From Brachycybe producta (taxonomy: Eukaryota; Arthropoda; Diplopoda; Playtdesmida; Andrognathidae): 64,000 nt of DNA. Of the stretch, positions 11,601-26,600 are shown one piece after another (the first letter of the stretch is position 1; each line of letters starts with the position of its first letter). The notes beneath the pieces were generated by a model that did not search any database, was not told where the DNA came from, and worked only from the letters and a program-made list of their open reading frames with translations. Location: assembly GCA_036925085.1 (NCBI GenBank), contig JAUPFP010000011.1, forward strand, positions 806,001-870,000, given 5' to 3'. Made by a program: the position numbers and the translations under genes.

Positions 11601-14600
11601 AGTTTATTTTAAGTCTTATTTGCATGTCCAACACAATCATAATTCTTTCAGTGAAATTCTTGATAATACAATTTTTTTGTGTGTTTTAGTTGTCGCATGT
11701 TTTTCGTTTGTTTTATTGATATTCGCATCAGTCAATGTTTGCATTTTTATGTTACATGTTTCTTTACCATAGGATTAATCACATTTTAATAACTTAATTT
11801 AGTACAGTTTTCGACTCGTTACATTTAGGACAATATATTCATTTAAAACTATTGTCACGATTATTTATGTGTATTCTTGGGATATTTTTTTTTAAAAAAA
11901 TTCAACTGTAGGCAGTAGAGTCACCCAGGTCTGCAAATGTGACAATTTAACTTGAAAGTATGATGAGTACAAGTAGAATTTTTTGGTAGAAAATGTAACT
12001 CTCCAAAAAGTAAAGCTTTATATATGCTTAGAGTTCTAGCACACTGTTTTGAGCTAGAAGTTTAACCCCAATTTTTAGATATATAATCATTGGTGGTACG
12101 GTTCTTTTGATCATTAGTTTGGAAATGGTGATTATGAATAATTCCTGGTGGTAAGCTTAGCAACATTGACTAATACACTGTAGGAATACCATTTTGGTAG
12201 CGATAGTGAATTTTTTTTAAAAAAAAATTACATATTATCTAAATATCTGAGCGAATCTAGTTTCATTGTCAGGAGTGCTTGTTTTCATACTGAACAGACG
12301 TGTAAATAATATTGATTCATTGAATCTCTGATGAATACGCCTACGGAACAGTTTCCTATTTGTTACTAAATTGTTAGCATTCAGAACTATATAAGATATA
12401 GTAATTTAAAGGTAAGCAGAAAAATGCGCTTATCAGTGAAAGAACATGGTTAGAGATTAGATTTACACGTTCATGCTATATTCTGCTATGTATCCAACAT
12501 CTACCTTCTTAACTCGAGTTTCCAACCGGGCTTTGATTTGAAAAACAATTTCTTTCTGGTTGGCCTAATAATTGGTAATTGGTTAGTAACTAATTGGTAA
12601 TAATTGGTTAGTAACTAATTGGTAATAATTGGTTAGTAATTAATTGGTAATGATTGGTTAGTAAGTATTCGGTAATAATTGCTTAGTAAGTAATTGGTAA
12701 TAATTGGTTAGTAAGTAATTGATAATAATTGGTTAGTAATATTGAAATTAAAATTATAAATTCAAATTAAGATTTGGTAATGTATTATTATGCATACATT
12801 GGTATCTAGAAACATATTTATTGTTTGTATTTTGTTTTGTTTTTATATATACAGTGGATATTTCTAAATAATGTGTTTATTATTAAGAAGTACATGTATA
12901 TACAAAAGATTTCGAAAATGAAGTATGTTGGTACTTTTTGTGATATTTTGCTAAATTGGAAACATTTCGAAATTTTGTGTTTCAAATGTTTGAAACATAT
13001 TATGTTTAATATTGACACTTTGTCAGTGTTTTTTAGAATGTTCATTTATGATTTTTTTTTTCTTCATTTTTTTTGTTCTTTTTATTCTTTTCCTTCACCA
13101 ATAACTTTTTTAATATAAAATCTATAAAAAAAAACTACCTTTATCACTTAAATCAATCATTCCGTCCCATTCTTTGACACTTTCCACAATCTAAATTAAT
13201 TTAATTTTTTTATACAAATTTTAATTTACCATGCCCGATTATTTTATTTATTTTTTCACATCCGAAAATCACCCTATTCACAATTCCATCCAATTTTTGC
13301 AGCTGTTTAGGCATGTATTTATTTGGAGGCAAGTTTTGCATGCGTGTTGACGGTAGTGGCATTTGCACATGTGAGGATCGTGCTAACCCTGCTGTGATCT
13401 GTGTTTGTGATCGAAAACATTTCGATACATTTTTATGGGCAACAGTGACCGTGTTTCAAGTAAGTTTAATCGAGCAAGTCCGATGTTGTTCGTGGTGTAT
13501 ATGTGTTAATTATATTCATTAATCATCTACCATTTGTAATAATTTTTATATATACAGTATATATATATATATACGTAAAGCATGTTATTATCGGAAATAT
13601 TACAGTTGGTTAAATAATTATTACTTTAATGCAGAAGGGCACTTTGCAAACTGTTGAGTGTCGTGACAGTAGGCGGCATTTACAAGAATGCTCGAACACT
13701 TAAAACGCCTTAAATGTTGTTGTATTTACCTATTCCTGTGATGTTTAATACATTTTTTCTTACTCGCTTTAGATATTAACTCAAGAAGATTGGAATGTTG
13801 TTCTTTTTAATGGAATGGAGAAAACGTCACATTGGGCTGCATTGTATTTTGTAGCCCTAATGACGTTCGGCAATTATGTATTGTTCAACTTGTTGGTTGC
13901 TATTTTGGTCGAAGGGTTTTCTGCAGAGGTAAGATTTTTTTTTAGTTTTGAATTTGTATTTGTGCGACTAAATGCACAATTAACTATTGTTGCTAATGTT
14001 GTCGTTTGTGTGTAGCGTCTGTTACAAAATTGTATGCAGGAAGAAATACAACAGGATGGTGTAAATTGAAGTTATAATGGTGTCACACTGTTCAACAAAT
14101 TGTTGTAAAGGGTAAAACAGCGCCTTGCAACAGTTTATTTGCAAACAAACATTCTTTGTATTTTGGAGAATAGGACAAAGTTCTATTTTTGTTGTGCAGA
14201 GATTGTTGCAACGAATTAGAAGACATTCTTGAATGTTTTGTCATGGAAAAAATGATAATATTTGATTTTGGCTATTGCTAATATTATTAAGAATCTATCA
14301 GCATGAATAAGATCAGTATGATGCAATATCTGGTATAACCGTTTAACGTGGTGTGTGTTCGGTTTTCGTTTACATTTTCTCTTTTTATGAAAAGTTATTT
14401 TTAAACGTAATTTAAAATGCATTAAGCACTCAAACATACTGTGGATCTACTGATACTTTTGCAAAACCTATGATTTATTCTAGTTTTAAACTTTCTTTGT
14501 AAATAGATGGAATCAACATTTGGTTTTATAAAAGTATCAGTGGATGGACAGTGTATTTTTAAGTGCTTATTCCACCTTAAATTACGTTTAAAAAATAACT

Positions 14601-17600
14601 GCGCACAAAACACGGTGTGTGTTAAACAATTATACCAGATATTGCATCATGCTAATCTCAGTGTTTTAATATAGAAATTATTATATTACTAGAGATGCTG
14701 GCGCCATCTACTAGTTATTTTCTTAATTTTCTTAAACACGTTCATGTCGATATAGTCTCATCATGACTCATGACGTACATCAAGTTGTTAAATATGGTGT
14801 ACATTTCGATTTATTTATTTCTTATAGGCTTATGGCCTATAGCTTAGTTTTAGAACAAATGCTTTACAGTTTACACTGTTTGGTTCTGAAATGTTAATCA
14901 GCTTTTACACACTAGCATTTTAGTTTTGCTATGTAAGCACTGATTAGCAATTCATATTTGTGTTTTGTGTCGACACTATAGTAATGGTTCATAGACCACA
15001 TTAGTCATTCACTTGTGTTGTTGCACCGACATTAGCACGTTTTACTCATGTAAATACATAGTAGTTTTAGTTTTCTACATTAAACAGTGTTTGTCCAAAA
15101 CATGAAAGTGATTTCAAAGATAAATAACTCCAAAAGATAGACGATTGTAGATTCCACTGAGATAAAGAACAGCTTGAACAAGATATTTTTCAAATTTTCT
15201 TTGCATTGTATGTCACAAGCCCACAGGCCACAATTTGGCACCAATTGTACAATGCATCTGCGAAGGATTTGCTCTTTCACATACTTAATTGCCGAACTTT
15301 GCTGTATTGTATTTGTAGTGAAACGTATTTCGTGGAATTTAGAAACGTTTTTAATTGTGTACATACGAGTAACGAGCGTATGTGGCAAAACATTTGGAGT
15401 TGTTATTTATTGTAGCACATACAACCATATTAACAATGCCGACTGTGTAGATTTAAGTTGAAGTTTGATTTCGGAAGAATAAAATAAAAATAAAAGGCCA
15501 CCTTTAGCATTGTCAAAGTTGGACATAACAATTAGCTGCTACGATTTTGCTTAGTATAAATCATTGTTTATCAAAAGAGGTGAATTCACAACATTTCTTT
15601 TCAAAATTGTGTAAATGAAATTAGTAAATTTTTTTATCAAAAATCCAGTTACTTCAATTAGTTTTCAATTACTTTTAAAATTACTTTATTTGTTGTGTTT
15701 TAATGTGTGCTGTGTTATTTATTAGTTTTTTTTACTGATGAAATTACTAATTTTAATGTCAAGTCAAGTCAAGGAATTTAAAGTCAAGTCATTTTTAATC
15801 AATCACTTTTAAAAGTAAATTGTCCCAACACTAATTTACAGTTGGATGCCATGCCACGGCTTGAGAAAATTCATAATCCTATGTAAATCGTTTGTTTGAA
15901 TTTATTTAACTTAATGTCGACTACGATATTATTAGGAACACAGAGGCAAATACAAGTCAAATTTATCAATTCACAAGTCGATGGATTCAGTATATCAATT
16001 TCACAATTCATTAGTCAATCGGTTCAATGCACAAGTCAAATCAAAACAACGCAAGTCAATTCAAATGAAAACACCACAAACATGCCCAAGCTAGAATTCG
16101 AACTGAGGACATCTGCTTTCTTAAGCAGAGACTTGAGTTGAGTTAAAAGTCTGTACTCAAGTTAATACTCTAGGTTGTTAACCCCCAAAGTTGAAAAGCA
16201 GTCTATCTGAGTAGCATGACATTTTAAAAAGCCTGGAATATTTAATTGATTCATCAAAGTGGTAGCCGTCGAGGAATTTACTCATCCACGGGGTTATTTG
16301 CTCCAAAACATAGCACCACCACTCAGTTTTAGAAATTTTCGCGGTTATCCATGTCTTATTTGTATCTCGAAAGTATCCCAAACATGGCCTTTTCGATTAT
16401 TTTGCCGCATTCTCATATATCATTGGCATTGATTTACTTTCATGCATTATGAAGGAAATGAGTTTATAATTTCTCTTTTGAGGCTTTTTTTCTAGTATTG
16501 ATTAGAAGAAGAAGAAAAAATCTTATAGGCCTAGGTGTTTTTAATTATTTACATTTTGTTTGCATGATTTCTTTTACTGTGCTAACTTGACTGGTTAACA
16601 CATCATTTTGTGTTTGAATGTTTTTTCTTCACTAATACATGTACTACAGTCGTGCTTGTCTTTTTCATTCCATTCCATCAATCCACCTACTCTTGCCCAT
16701 ACAACACTATTAACTTTTAGCGACACGAATCTGAATGTGAAGAAAAACATGCTGCCTTGAAAGAACTTGAGAAACAGAACAAGGTAATTTATATTAACAC
16801 TGATGTTATCTACAATTTAAATTTGTTTTTGTTTTGTTTTCTGTGTCAATTTATTGTCTTCTAATTTTGTGTTTAGAAAACATTTCTACTGACATTTAAC
16901 ATGTTACAATTTTGTTTGCCTATTTATGAATACGAATTCACAATTAAATGTTGTTTGTGGATGTTGTGTGAAAACACAACGAGTTTCAATATTACAGATT
17001 AATTTTAATTGTATTGTACATATTTGGCTAGTTGTATTCATTAATAATAATTAACATTTAATGTAGATGAATTCTGTAAAACCACATACATAATGAAAAT
17101 ACAGTCACAAGTGTAAATGCATGCAAATATATTTAAATTTATTTTCTTTGGTGGTTTTTTATCCATCAAGTATTTTAGCAACACTTTCAGGCATTTTATT
17201 ATGATGTTGCTCGAAACTAACACAAATAATTGCATGCTTTTTTGTGTTATTGATGTGAGAGGCAGTATTTGTTAAGGATATTTGCATTGGATTTACAAAA
17301 ATGTTTGCAGACATAAATCTACTTAAAGAAGTAGTGTACGCTCGTATAAGATATATAGCAATATTTACTGCTATTACAATACTTGCTCACTGCAATGCAG
17401 AAAATGCTGATATTCCTTTGTGCAAGACACTGTGCGAGATAAACAGCATCATATGACTTTCTTGTTGTAAATCTTGCTTGAAAGAAATAGTCATTGGGAA
17501 CACTGCTTTAGGCTAGGGTTAAATTAGATACACTTTGCATATCTCAAATTTGAGTTGTGTTTTAAAAACGTCTCTGTTATTAGCCGTGGAGGCCTGTGGC

Positions 17601-20600
17601 AGAGGGACAATGGATGCATTGTCAAAACTCCTGCGAAAAGTGTGGTTCTTCTGCGTTATAAACGTATTTTATTTTCTGAATTAGAGAAAAATGAACGTGC
17701 AGAGTAAACATTATCATACGAGTATGAGCGTATTTAAATGAGTTTGTATTTTTTAGCGGCTGCGTGCTACAATGCGAGCTGCATTTGAAGTAGAAATTTA
17801 ACCCTAGTCTTAAATGTAATGAAACTTAATAACGACGTGTAACTGTTTTAGCTTTATATTGTGGGTGATATCATTGCTGCGGTTTAAAAAAATGTGACGA
17901 AAGTAAGCTTGAGTTCAGCTGTTATTAGATTACATCAAATGTTGGCATCAACTGTTGGTATCAACAGTTATACTGTTGTAGAGTTCTTGCAAAAAAGTTA
18001 CTTTTGATTGCCGGCATAACAATGAATACCATCAGTTGGACACTTTGTCAGTTGGTTGACTTACTTGACTAAGTGGACAATTGTAATGCACAACTAATCA
18101 ACTTTTGCAAGTACATCAGGGGCGGACTGGCTATCTTGCATTTTTCCGATGTGCTGCTTAGGTTGAAGGCCAGTTTTTCTATTAGAGGACCGAATTTATA
18201 CTGAAACTCAATGAACGTTTAAAAATTGCACAAGAAGAAGAATAGATAGCTAATTTTGTAATAATAGGGAGTTAAAACAAAGCAAAGTGACAAATGGTCT
18301 TTGAGAAGGGGGGGGGGGCGGATAAGAAAGGAAAGTAGAAAATTATTTTAGAAAGAAAAAATAATTTTTCAGCTTTCACGCATTTTTTTTTAAACAAAAA
18401 GTCCTCGCTACGCTTGCCATGTTTATTTTAGGCAAAATTAAATAATACAACAAATTAAAATTTTGATAAAAAAATAAATTATGCTCACGTTTAAAGGGGG
18501 GTGGAGTTCTAGGCATTTTTGGAGTTCCTGGGCTATTTTTTCTCCAAGTCCGACCCAGAAGTATATTGAGTTGTTACACGCTAATTGATGCAATTTGACA
18601 CAGTGTAACTCAGGTTTTGTTGTAATGAAGTTCATTTATGTTTTGTAAATTGTATTATATTGCACCATTTTTTTAAATATAAAATTTAAGACACGCCATA
18701 TTTCTACAGAAAATAATAATACTAGTCTTCACACTTCTTTAATATTTTTTTTTCAATTATAAACTCTTTATATTCTGTTTGTTTACATTGCATTCGCAGG
18801 AAGAAAAAAAATCTAGTAATGAAAGTCTGTCTAAATTAGAAGACAGCAAAAAAGATGTTAAGGAAATTGATGGCAAGAAGAAGGAAATAGAAAAACTTAA
18901 GCATTTTGAAGATGACAGTGACCCCAAATGCAACATTAAGAAAGGTAATCTTGTCGCATTTTTCAGTTACTCTTTCTTTTTTGTATTCCCTTTATACTGT
19001 ATATTGTTTTTTATGGCCTCCTGATTATTTTTTTTATTATCATTGTGCCTTGTTTTATTTTATTTTTTATTAGAAACCCGAATGCTGCAATTGCCTCCCT
19101 CTGTAGCAATTACAAAGTCTGATAAACAAGAACCCAAAACTCCCGATTGTCCGTTGCCTCCCATTATTACACATACAGCTGCAACACCACAGGGTTCTCC
19201 GAATGCGACATTGGAACCAGCTATGAGGGATCTAGGAAGTATGTTGTCACCTGCTTTGAGTTTCAACCGAAGTGCCACATCTTTGGACACGATAGACAAA
19301 ACGTCGGTCAGTAACATTTATGTTAGCTTCAGTTGCCAACAGTGTGGCTGATTATATACTGTATATATATATATATTTTTAAACATAAAAAATCGATTTA
19401 TTGGAGTTAATCAGATTTATTTTAATTAAATGTAATTTTTCTCATTTCTTTGAAATTTATAATTATATTTTTCATGAATTATGACAAAAGTTAGAATTAA
19501 GTTATTCATTAGGCTGTGTTATCAGTTTTATCAATAAAAATACGGGTAAAAAATCAGATGATTTAAATCGTGAATGAAACTCATTTAAAATCAAACTGAT
19601 TTAAATCACTGTCACCATGATTAATCGGATTAGAAAAAAGTACATAATTTAAAAAAAAATGAGATACCTTTTTGTTTGAGGGACAACATTATGAAAAAAA
19701 TACAAATTGTAATAAAACTAGAATATTAAGTGAGAGATTGTAGTTTCTTTCATGACAGTATCTTACAAAATAAACATTTTTGACAATTTAAAAGAGATTA
19801 AACTATTTTTTTAGAAAACGTTGAAGCAAAAAACATATTTTACTGATGGTTCTTTTTCACATTTCAATAAGTGGTTCATTGTTATGAAGAAAAAAAAAAC
19901 TGTTTCTATTGTCATTTGCTACTTGTGACGTGACTGGCCCTCCTTTGACACCATCTTGTTTACCGACTCGCGAAGAGGAGGAACCTCGTTGTTGACGACG
20001 ACGTTGTTCCCTCTGAAGAATCGGTGGTGCCGGGGTCGACTCTGTTGTCGACCGCTGCGGGCCAGCCTATACTGCTGTTGAACCTCTGGGGGTTGGGTTC
20101 ACCGGGCGCGACATTTACTTGCCTTGCCTGGTACGGCCCACAAAAAGACCGTCTTTCCTAGGGATCTTTGGATATAGGGCGTGACGATGCCGAAGTAACT
20201 AGTCCTTTTCGTTGAGTTGCTGGAGGCTCCAGGCAGAGGGACTCAGGCTGTGTCTGAGTACCTTCTGCTGGATACTCCGCTATTTTAGGAGTACAGAAAC
20301 CCAGTATAATTCACATACACAACACTGACACAGGTTGATGTATAATAATGTCTCTTTACTAGCTCTTTGTTATTACATTCTTGATAACACTCTTTACATT
20401 ACTCTTTTACTCTAAGTCAGACTTAATTCTCTAGAACTCTGAGTAGTTCCAACTTACTAGTTTGAACTCTCTACTCTGACTCTTTAGTCCAGAACTTATC
20501 CGGTTTAACTCTAGATTCTGACTGTCTTACTCAGTGTCTCAACTCTGACTGTCCTCACACTCAAGTCTCAGGCTCACTTGTCCGGTCTCCTGGGAGGGGC

Positions 20601-23600
20601 AACTGTCACCTCAGGGCTTAATGATTGACCAACTGGGCCAATCATTGCCCTGGGCCGGGGATACTAAATCATAAGGAGAAATATTTTTGGGACTTATTTC
20701 CAATTTTCTCACGGTCGGACTTGGTTCCACGAATTCTCTAGAATTCGGGCCACCCATGTCCGAACATCTGTGCACCAAGGGGTGCCTTACTGTCAAGACT
20801 GAATTTTTGACTTAAGTGTTTCACCTTCTGTTTCTACTCTAGTTTCTAAAATTATTTGAATTATATCTTAATTTTGTTTTAGCAGTCAAAAATAAAGTTT
20901 TCAGCTTTTAATAATGTTTTTTTTCTTCAATGCAGCAATCTTCTGCGCTCAGCATTCCGAGTTTGTCAAATTCTTCTAGCCACATGAGATCATCTAATAC
21001 ACAATTATCGGTCCGTTTCGGAGGAACACAAACTATGAGCCCACAACTGGCGAGAAGAGGAAGTTTTAGCCCATCGTCCGAATCCAGCAATCTTTTGCGA
21101 AAGGACAGTCTCAGTCCTTCGCCCTGGTATGAAAAATATTTATTTTTGAATTGATTTGTGCAAGTGACCATTTTTTATTTATTCAAATTTAGTCGACTGC
21201 AGCGTAAGGGCAGTCACGGTAGTGCCACTAGCAGTTCACCTCGTCTTCAACGTCGAGAGAGCCGTGGTAGTGTTTGCAATTGGCGTCGACGAAGTCGGAG
21301 GCACGGAGATCAAGAGACTCTCATGGATTCCGACTTGGGATCAGAAGAAGATCCAAGTGGCGAACACGAAGAAAGCATTCTTAACAATTGCAACCTTAAC
21401 AATCACCATTCTGTAAGGTAACAGCATTGTATTATTTTATTACATTGAGGTGCTTTTTATGATAGAAGTACAAATAAAGTAATTGATAGTACCGAACTTT
21501 TCAGAAAAAGCTAATTGTTATTTGTTTTTTAAATTCTGTTTTTATTAAAAATATTAAAAAAGATTATATGAAAGTATCCAAATTTGTTTTAACTAAAATG
21601 TTAAGAATTATGGAAACTGGCAAAGTTTAAAGAAGGAGTTGCATATCTTACATAATCATTACATAAACATTTTTCAGGAGCAAGGCTCATTCTCCGATCA
21701 AGTATAAGTATTTTACAGTGAAAACCATTTAACTCGAAGTAGAAGAGACCCAAATATTTTTTCGTGTTACACGAATTTCGTGTTTAAAACAATTTTTTAT
21801 TATATTTCAAAAACCGGACAAACATATATTTCATATGATGTCTGATTCACACATGGACAATGGCGTAACTAGGTTTTTGGCGCCAGAACCTGGTTAGTGG
21901 CTAGAATTCAGAGGTGAAACAAGCATCTAGCATAGCCTTAGCTCACAGAAAAAGTATTTGTTTTTCCTGTTAAAATGAGATTTGTAGTCGCCCCTTTTGG
22001 AGACTGACGTCAGGAGCAGACATGACTCCGTTGCTCCCTGTAGCTACGCCACTGCACATAGAGATGCTAACGTTAACATTTGTAACTGAGCATTGACATT
22101 TTTAAACTATTACATTTGTTGCCTGTATATACCCTCATAATTTAACGAATAGTGGTTGGGTATGCGCCTCTCTTTTAAAATTGGTGGTTGATACCACACA
22201 AAGCATTTTGGATTATTCATATAAAAACTGCTTTAATAACAGCACCGATTGCTTGGATATTAAAGATTGACATTTTTTTTATCTAGTTCTGTACAAGATC
22301 GAAGTCATTGTAACGGTGGTTTACCCACGTTACAAAACAACCCAAATTACAAACGGAATATTCTTGCTCAGCAAAATGCTATCGGAACAACACCGATGAC
22401 TCTCAGCCCACAGAATTCAATTCGAAGCAGGCCTACAACACCGAGAGTTGCACCATCACAGACTCCGGCATCGAGTGGCACTGCTTGGCACGTGCCGGGA
22501 AGTAGAAGAAATTCCATTCGAAATCCTTTGAGTCGTCAGAATTCGATGAATGGCAGCCCTTGCAACCTCAGTCCACAGAATTCGATTTCTCATCGGAACA
22601 GCGTCGTTGTTTCGAGCCGACATAATTCATTAACTGGCTCCGAGTTCAAGCACAATAATTTGGATGTGGCTCAGTCACCTCTTAATAAGGCACTCTTGGA
22701 ATGCAAAGAAGAACGAGAAAATGTCAAAGTAAGCTCAATTGTTAATATTTTGCATTGAATTTGTATGGTTGACAATAATCATGATTTTTGTGTGACTGAT
22801 GCATGTTCTTAAAAAAATTCAATGACTGTTCAGAAATATAAAAATAAATGAGTTTTTTTTAATCACAGTTTGATCATGAAATTTTGAAAAATTAAGCTTT
22901 ATTACATGTATTTATTTATTTCTTAATTTTTATATTGCAGATGTGTTGGTTCTTTGAACCACCGCCACAGCTATTAGAAAGAGAAGAGTATTCTCTTTTT
23001 CTTTTTCCAAGCGACAATCCGTAAGTATCCTAAATCGCTCGTGACAGTGTTTACCAAAAATGCTAATCTGCTAATATTTGAATACGAAGATTTCGTGAAG
23101 GCTGCTTACAACTAACGGAGAAAAAGTGGTTCGATTATGCGGTGCTCATCTTTATCGCATTGAACTGTATCACGTTAGCAATGGAAAGACCAACTATTCC
23201 ACCTGGTAGTGCTGAACGACTGTTTCTGGCAATTGCCAATTATGTCTTTACTGTTGTCTTTGCACTGGAAATGGCGGTTAAGGTGCTGTTAGCTACAATC
23301 GTATCTTTTTTTACAATAGTGTGAAATTTGATAGTGGTGATTAGTTTATTTTATAATTAATGAATTGATTGATGATACACCTATTTCAAAGGCATGTAGG
23401 TGACTCTTTAGATTTGAGGGTTGGGGGTAGGGGGGTTAAAAATTTAAAATTTTTGTATGCTATTGACTGTATGCAGTATAGACTAAGTAGTTTAATTGTT
23501 TCAATGTAAAAGTAACAGCAAACAAAAACATTGATTGTTAATGTTGGTAATTTGTACCCCCCCCCCCTCTACCCGCCCGCTGTGTATCACTGCAATTTTA

Positions 23601-26600
23601 AACAGTTTGCATAATACTTCAAGCTACAATGGCCATCCTAAATTACACTGTCGAACAACTTGAAAGTCGAACCGTCTCCTAGAACCGATTGTGTTCTAAG
23701 TGTGAGGTTCCACTGTATGTCGAAAAAGCCCAAACTCTTCGCATTTTTAAACTGATTCACTGTCAAATTTCAAATTGACTTGTGTTGTGAAAAAAGTCTC
23801 TTGCAAGTTCATCTCTTGAAAAAAAAGTAGTCATTTAAAAATTATGTTCTGTGTTTAGGTTGTTGCTTGGGGTTTGTGGTATGGAAAAGATACATATTTC
23901 CGTAGTGGTTGGAATGTTATGGATGGTTCGTTAGTCATAGTTTCATTGGTGGACATTGTGATGTCCATTTATTCGTCAAGCAGTCCACGTATCTTTGGCA
24001 TATTGCGTGTCTTTCGTCTATTGCGGTCTTTAAGACCATTAAGGTATAACGATAAGGTTGAAAGAGATCACATTTGATAACAATAACTTGTGATTTGTTT
24101 TGTTAACCTTTTTTTTTTTTAGAGTCATCAACCGAGCTCCAGGCTTAAAGTTGGTAGTTCAAACTTTACTTTCTTCGCTCCGTCCCATCGGAAACATTGT
24201 CCTCATTTGTTGTACATTTTTCATAATTTTTGGTATTTTAGGAGTTCAGGTATATTGTCTGTTTTTTTTTTGATAAATTAATTTGTTTTGTGAATTAGTC
24301 ATTCAGGTCAAAAGTATGCATAAAATGCACAAAACTAATAATGGCATTTCCGACCGCTTTATGTTACCATCTAAGTGCCATTATTTGTAATAAAAATGAG
24401 TTTATCCAAAAGTAAAAATTCATGAAATGCACACACAGATTGCTTTATTTTTGAAAAATTTGCATAAAGGCATAATTTTACTTATTTCAATTAAAAGAAA
24501 TTATGAAAAAAGTTCTCCAAAGAAATTGTTAGAGATATTATACTAGAGATAATATACATTTTATTTGCATAATACGAGCACATTTCGAGCTTATACAGTA
24601 TATAAACATAATTTTTAAACACAATTCGCACATTTTTGCACTTTTATTTGCATAAGTTTAAGACTGAGAAGGTCTATTATACATTTAGTTAATAAATTAT
24701 TTGAATTTATTACAGGTTGGTAGTGATATCAATCATTCTGATTTATATTATCATGATTTAGTCATCAAAAATGAAATTATATTTAATTACGTTTATCATA
24801 AAATAAAAATACATCAAATTACAAAATTTAATCATTACGGTTACTCATGATTTTTTTCTACTTGAACGCATGATTTTTTCTATTTGAACACATGATTTTT
24901 TATTTTGTTTATTTGTTTTTGTTTACTTGTGTGATCTTTTTGTTAACATACATAATGAAATTTGGGAAAATTTTATAAGCTTTTCATTTATTCATTCTCT
25001 CACATAAATTTCAATCTATAAATGTGCAAAATACATTTAAAAATTACAAAAATGGAGACATTTCACATTTGAGGTTTGACTGGAGGTTTTTTAGAAATCT
25101 AAATTGTACTCCTTGGGCGTCCTTTTTTTGTTTACTTTGGAAATAATCTTTTAAAACTCCGATTGGGGTTTTCAATTGCCACTACTACCGACTAGTAAAT
25201 TAAAACTGCAATCAAATGATTATTTCCAAACAGATCATCATGAAAAACTAATCACCCGATTAATCTATTGATCTAGTTTCAAAAACACGTGGAAGTTTGC
25301 TTAAAACATATTTCTAAAAAGCTCCCTACTTGTTTCAGTAGATTCACTTCTTTAAATGTTGTTTGCCTGCATAACTCTATGGGTGTGGCCATTTGCAGAA
25401 ACGTAACGTCACCCAGGAGCACCATTTATAATCAGTGCTAATCGCAAACCACCAGTTTAACATTAAATTTAAAAAATCTGATCGAATACATATTCACTTT
25501 CGAGAATTTTTCTATTTACTTAAATTTTTCAAAATTGTTGATTATTTCCGAGTAGAATTGAACTTACAAATTATTGTATATGTTAATTCGTTTTATTTTT
25601 GTTTTCGAAAGTTATTTAAGGGCACATTTTTCTATTGCGATGGTCCGAACATTAAGAACGTTCACAACAGAAGTGACTGCCTGAAAGATTCTCGTAACAT
25701 GTGGCTGAATAGGAAATACAATTTTGATGACTTGGGCCAAGTAAGTAGATATTAAGGCTGGTTCAGACCGTGAAGTAATGCAATTAATATGTAATGCAGC
25801 GTTAAGTTAGTGTAGTTCAAATGCAATACAGTATGTAGTCCTGCATATTGCAAGCAACAGATTTGCATTTTGCTTCTCTTAAAAACGTACACAGAGACTA
25901 CAATTCGCAATGAAAATCAATCGAAAACTCATCAGTGTTGCATTGGCTGCTTGCAAAAAGTTAGGCTTCTCTTTTGCTCATAATTTAGAGCGAAGTTCTA
26001 AACTTATTTGAATGCTTTATTATATGATCTACTTTGGTTACTGCATTCTGAACATGCACTGTTGAGGCCCCTAGGTGCTGTGGCATTTCGATGCTCCTGG
26101 TATTTGACATTTTTTTCCATTAACTAAAATAAACTAATTGAAATTGTTTTATTTTTTAAATAAAAATTATACGTCTTCTAAAAAATATGTCTGCACTTTA
26201 CTATTGGCCCAAAAAACCCAAAAAATTGAGGCCCAAGTTGCCCGCCTCGAGCACCTATGCCGAAAATCTGCACCGAGGAAAGGGCTTACATTACTTTATG
26301 GCGTGAATCGCATCTTATTCAAAAACCTGTTGTGTGACAATAATGTGATGATTTTTTTTCTCTCTTCTGTATTAATAAAAAGGCTTTGATGTCGTTGTTT
26401 GTTCTTTCATCAAAAGATGGTTGGGTTAATATAATGTATCAAGGTTTGGATGCAGTTGGTGTGGACCAACAGGTGAATAGGGAATTTAATGTTTATCTTT
26501 GTATTCTCTTGACGCTAATTTAACTAATTTTACTTTTTTTCCACAGCCTATCGAGAACTTTAGTGAATGGCGTCTGCTGTATTTTATTTCATTCCTCCTG

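Noticed and set aside
11419..11772. 117-aa hydrophobic open frame in a Cav3 intron
   Set aside because: AT-rich, Phe/Tyr/Leu composition typical of random T-rich DNA; no splice phase fit and no known domain.
12569..12740. Regular repeats that could suggest a CRISPR-like array
   Set aside because: Units are directly adjacent without unique spacers and the DNA is eukaryotic; a plain minisatellite.
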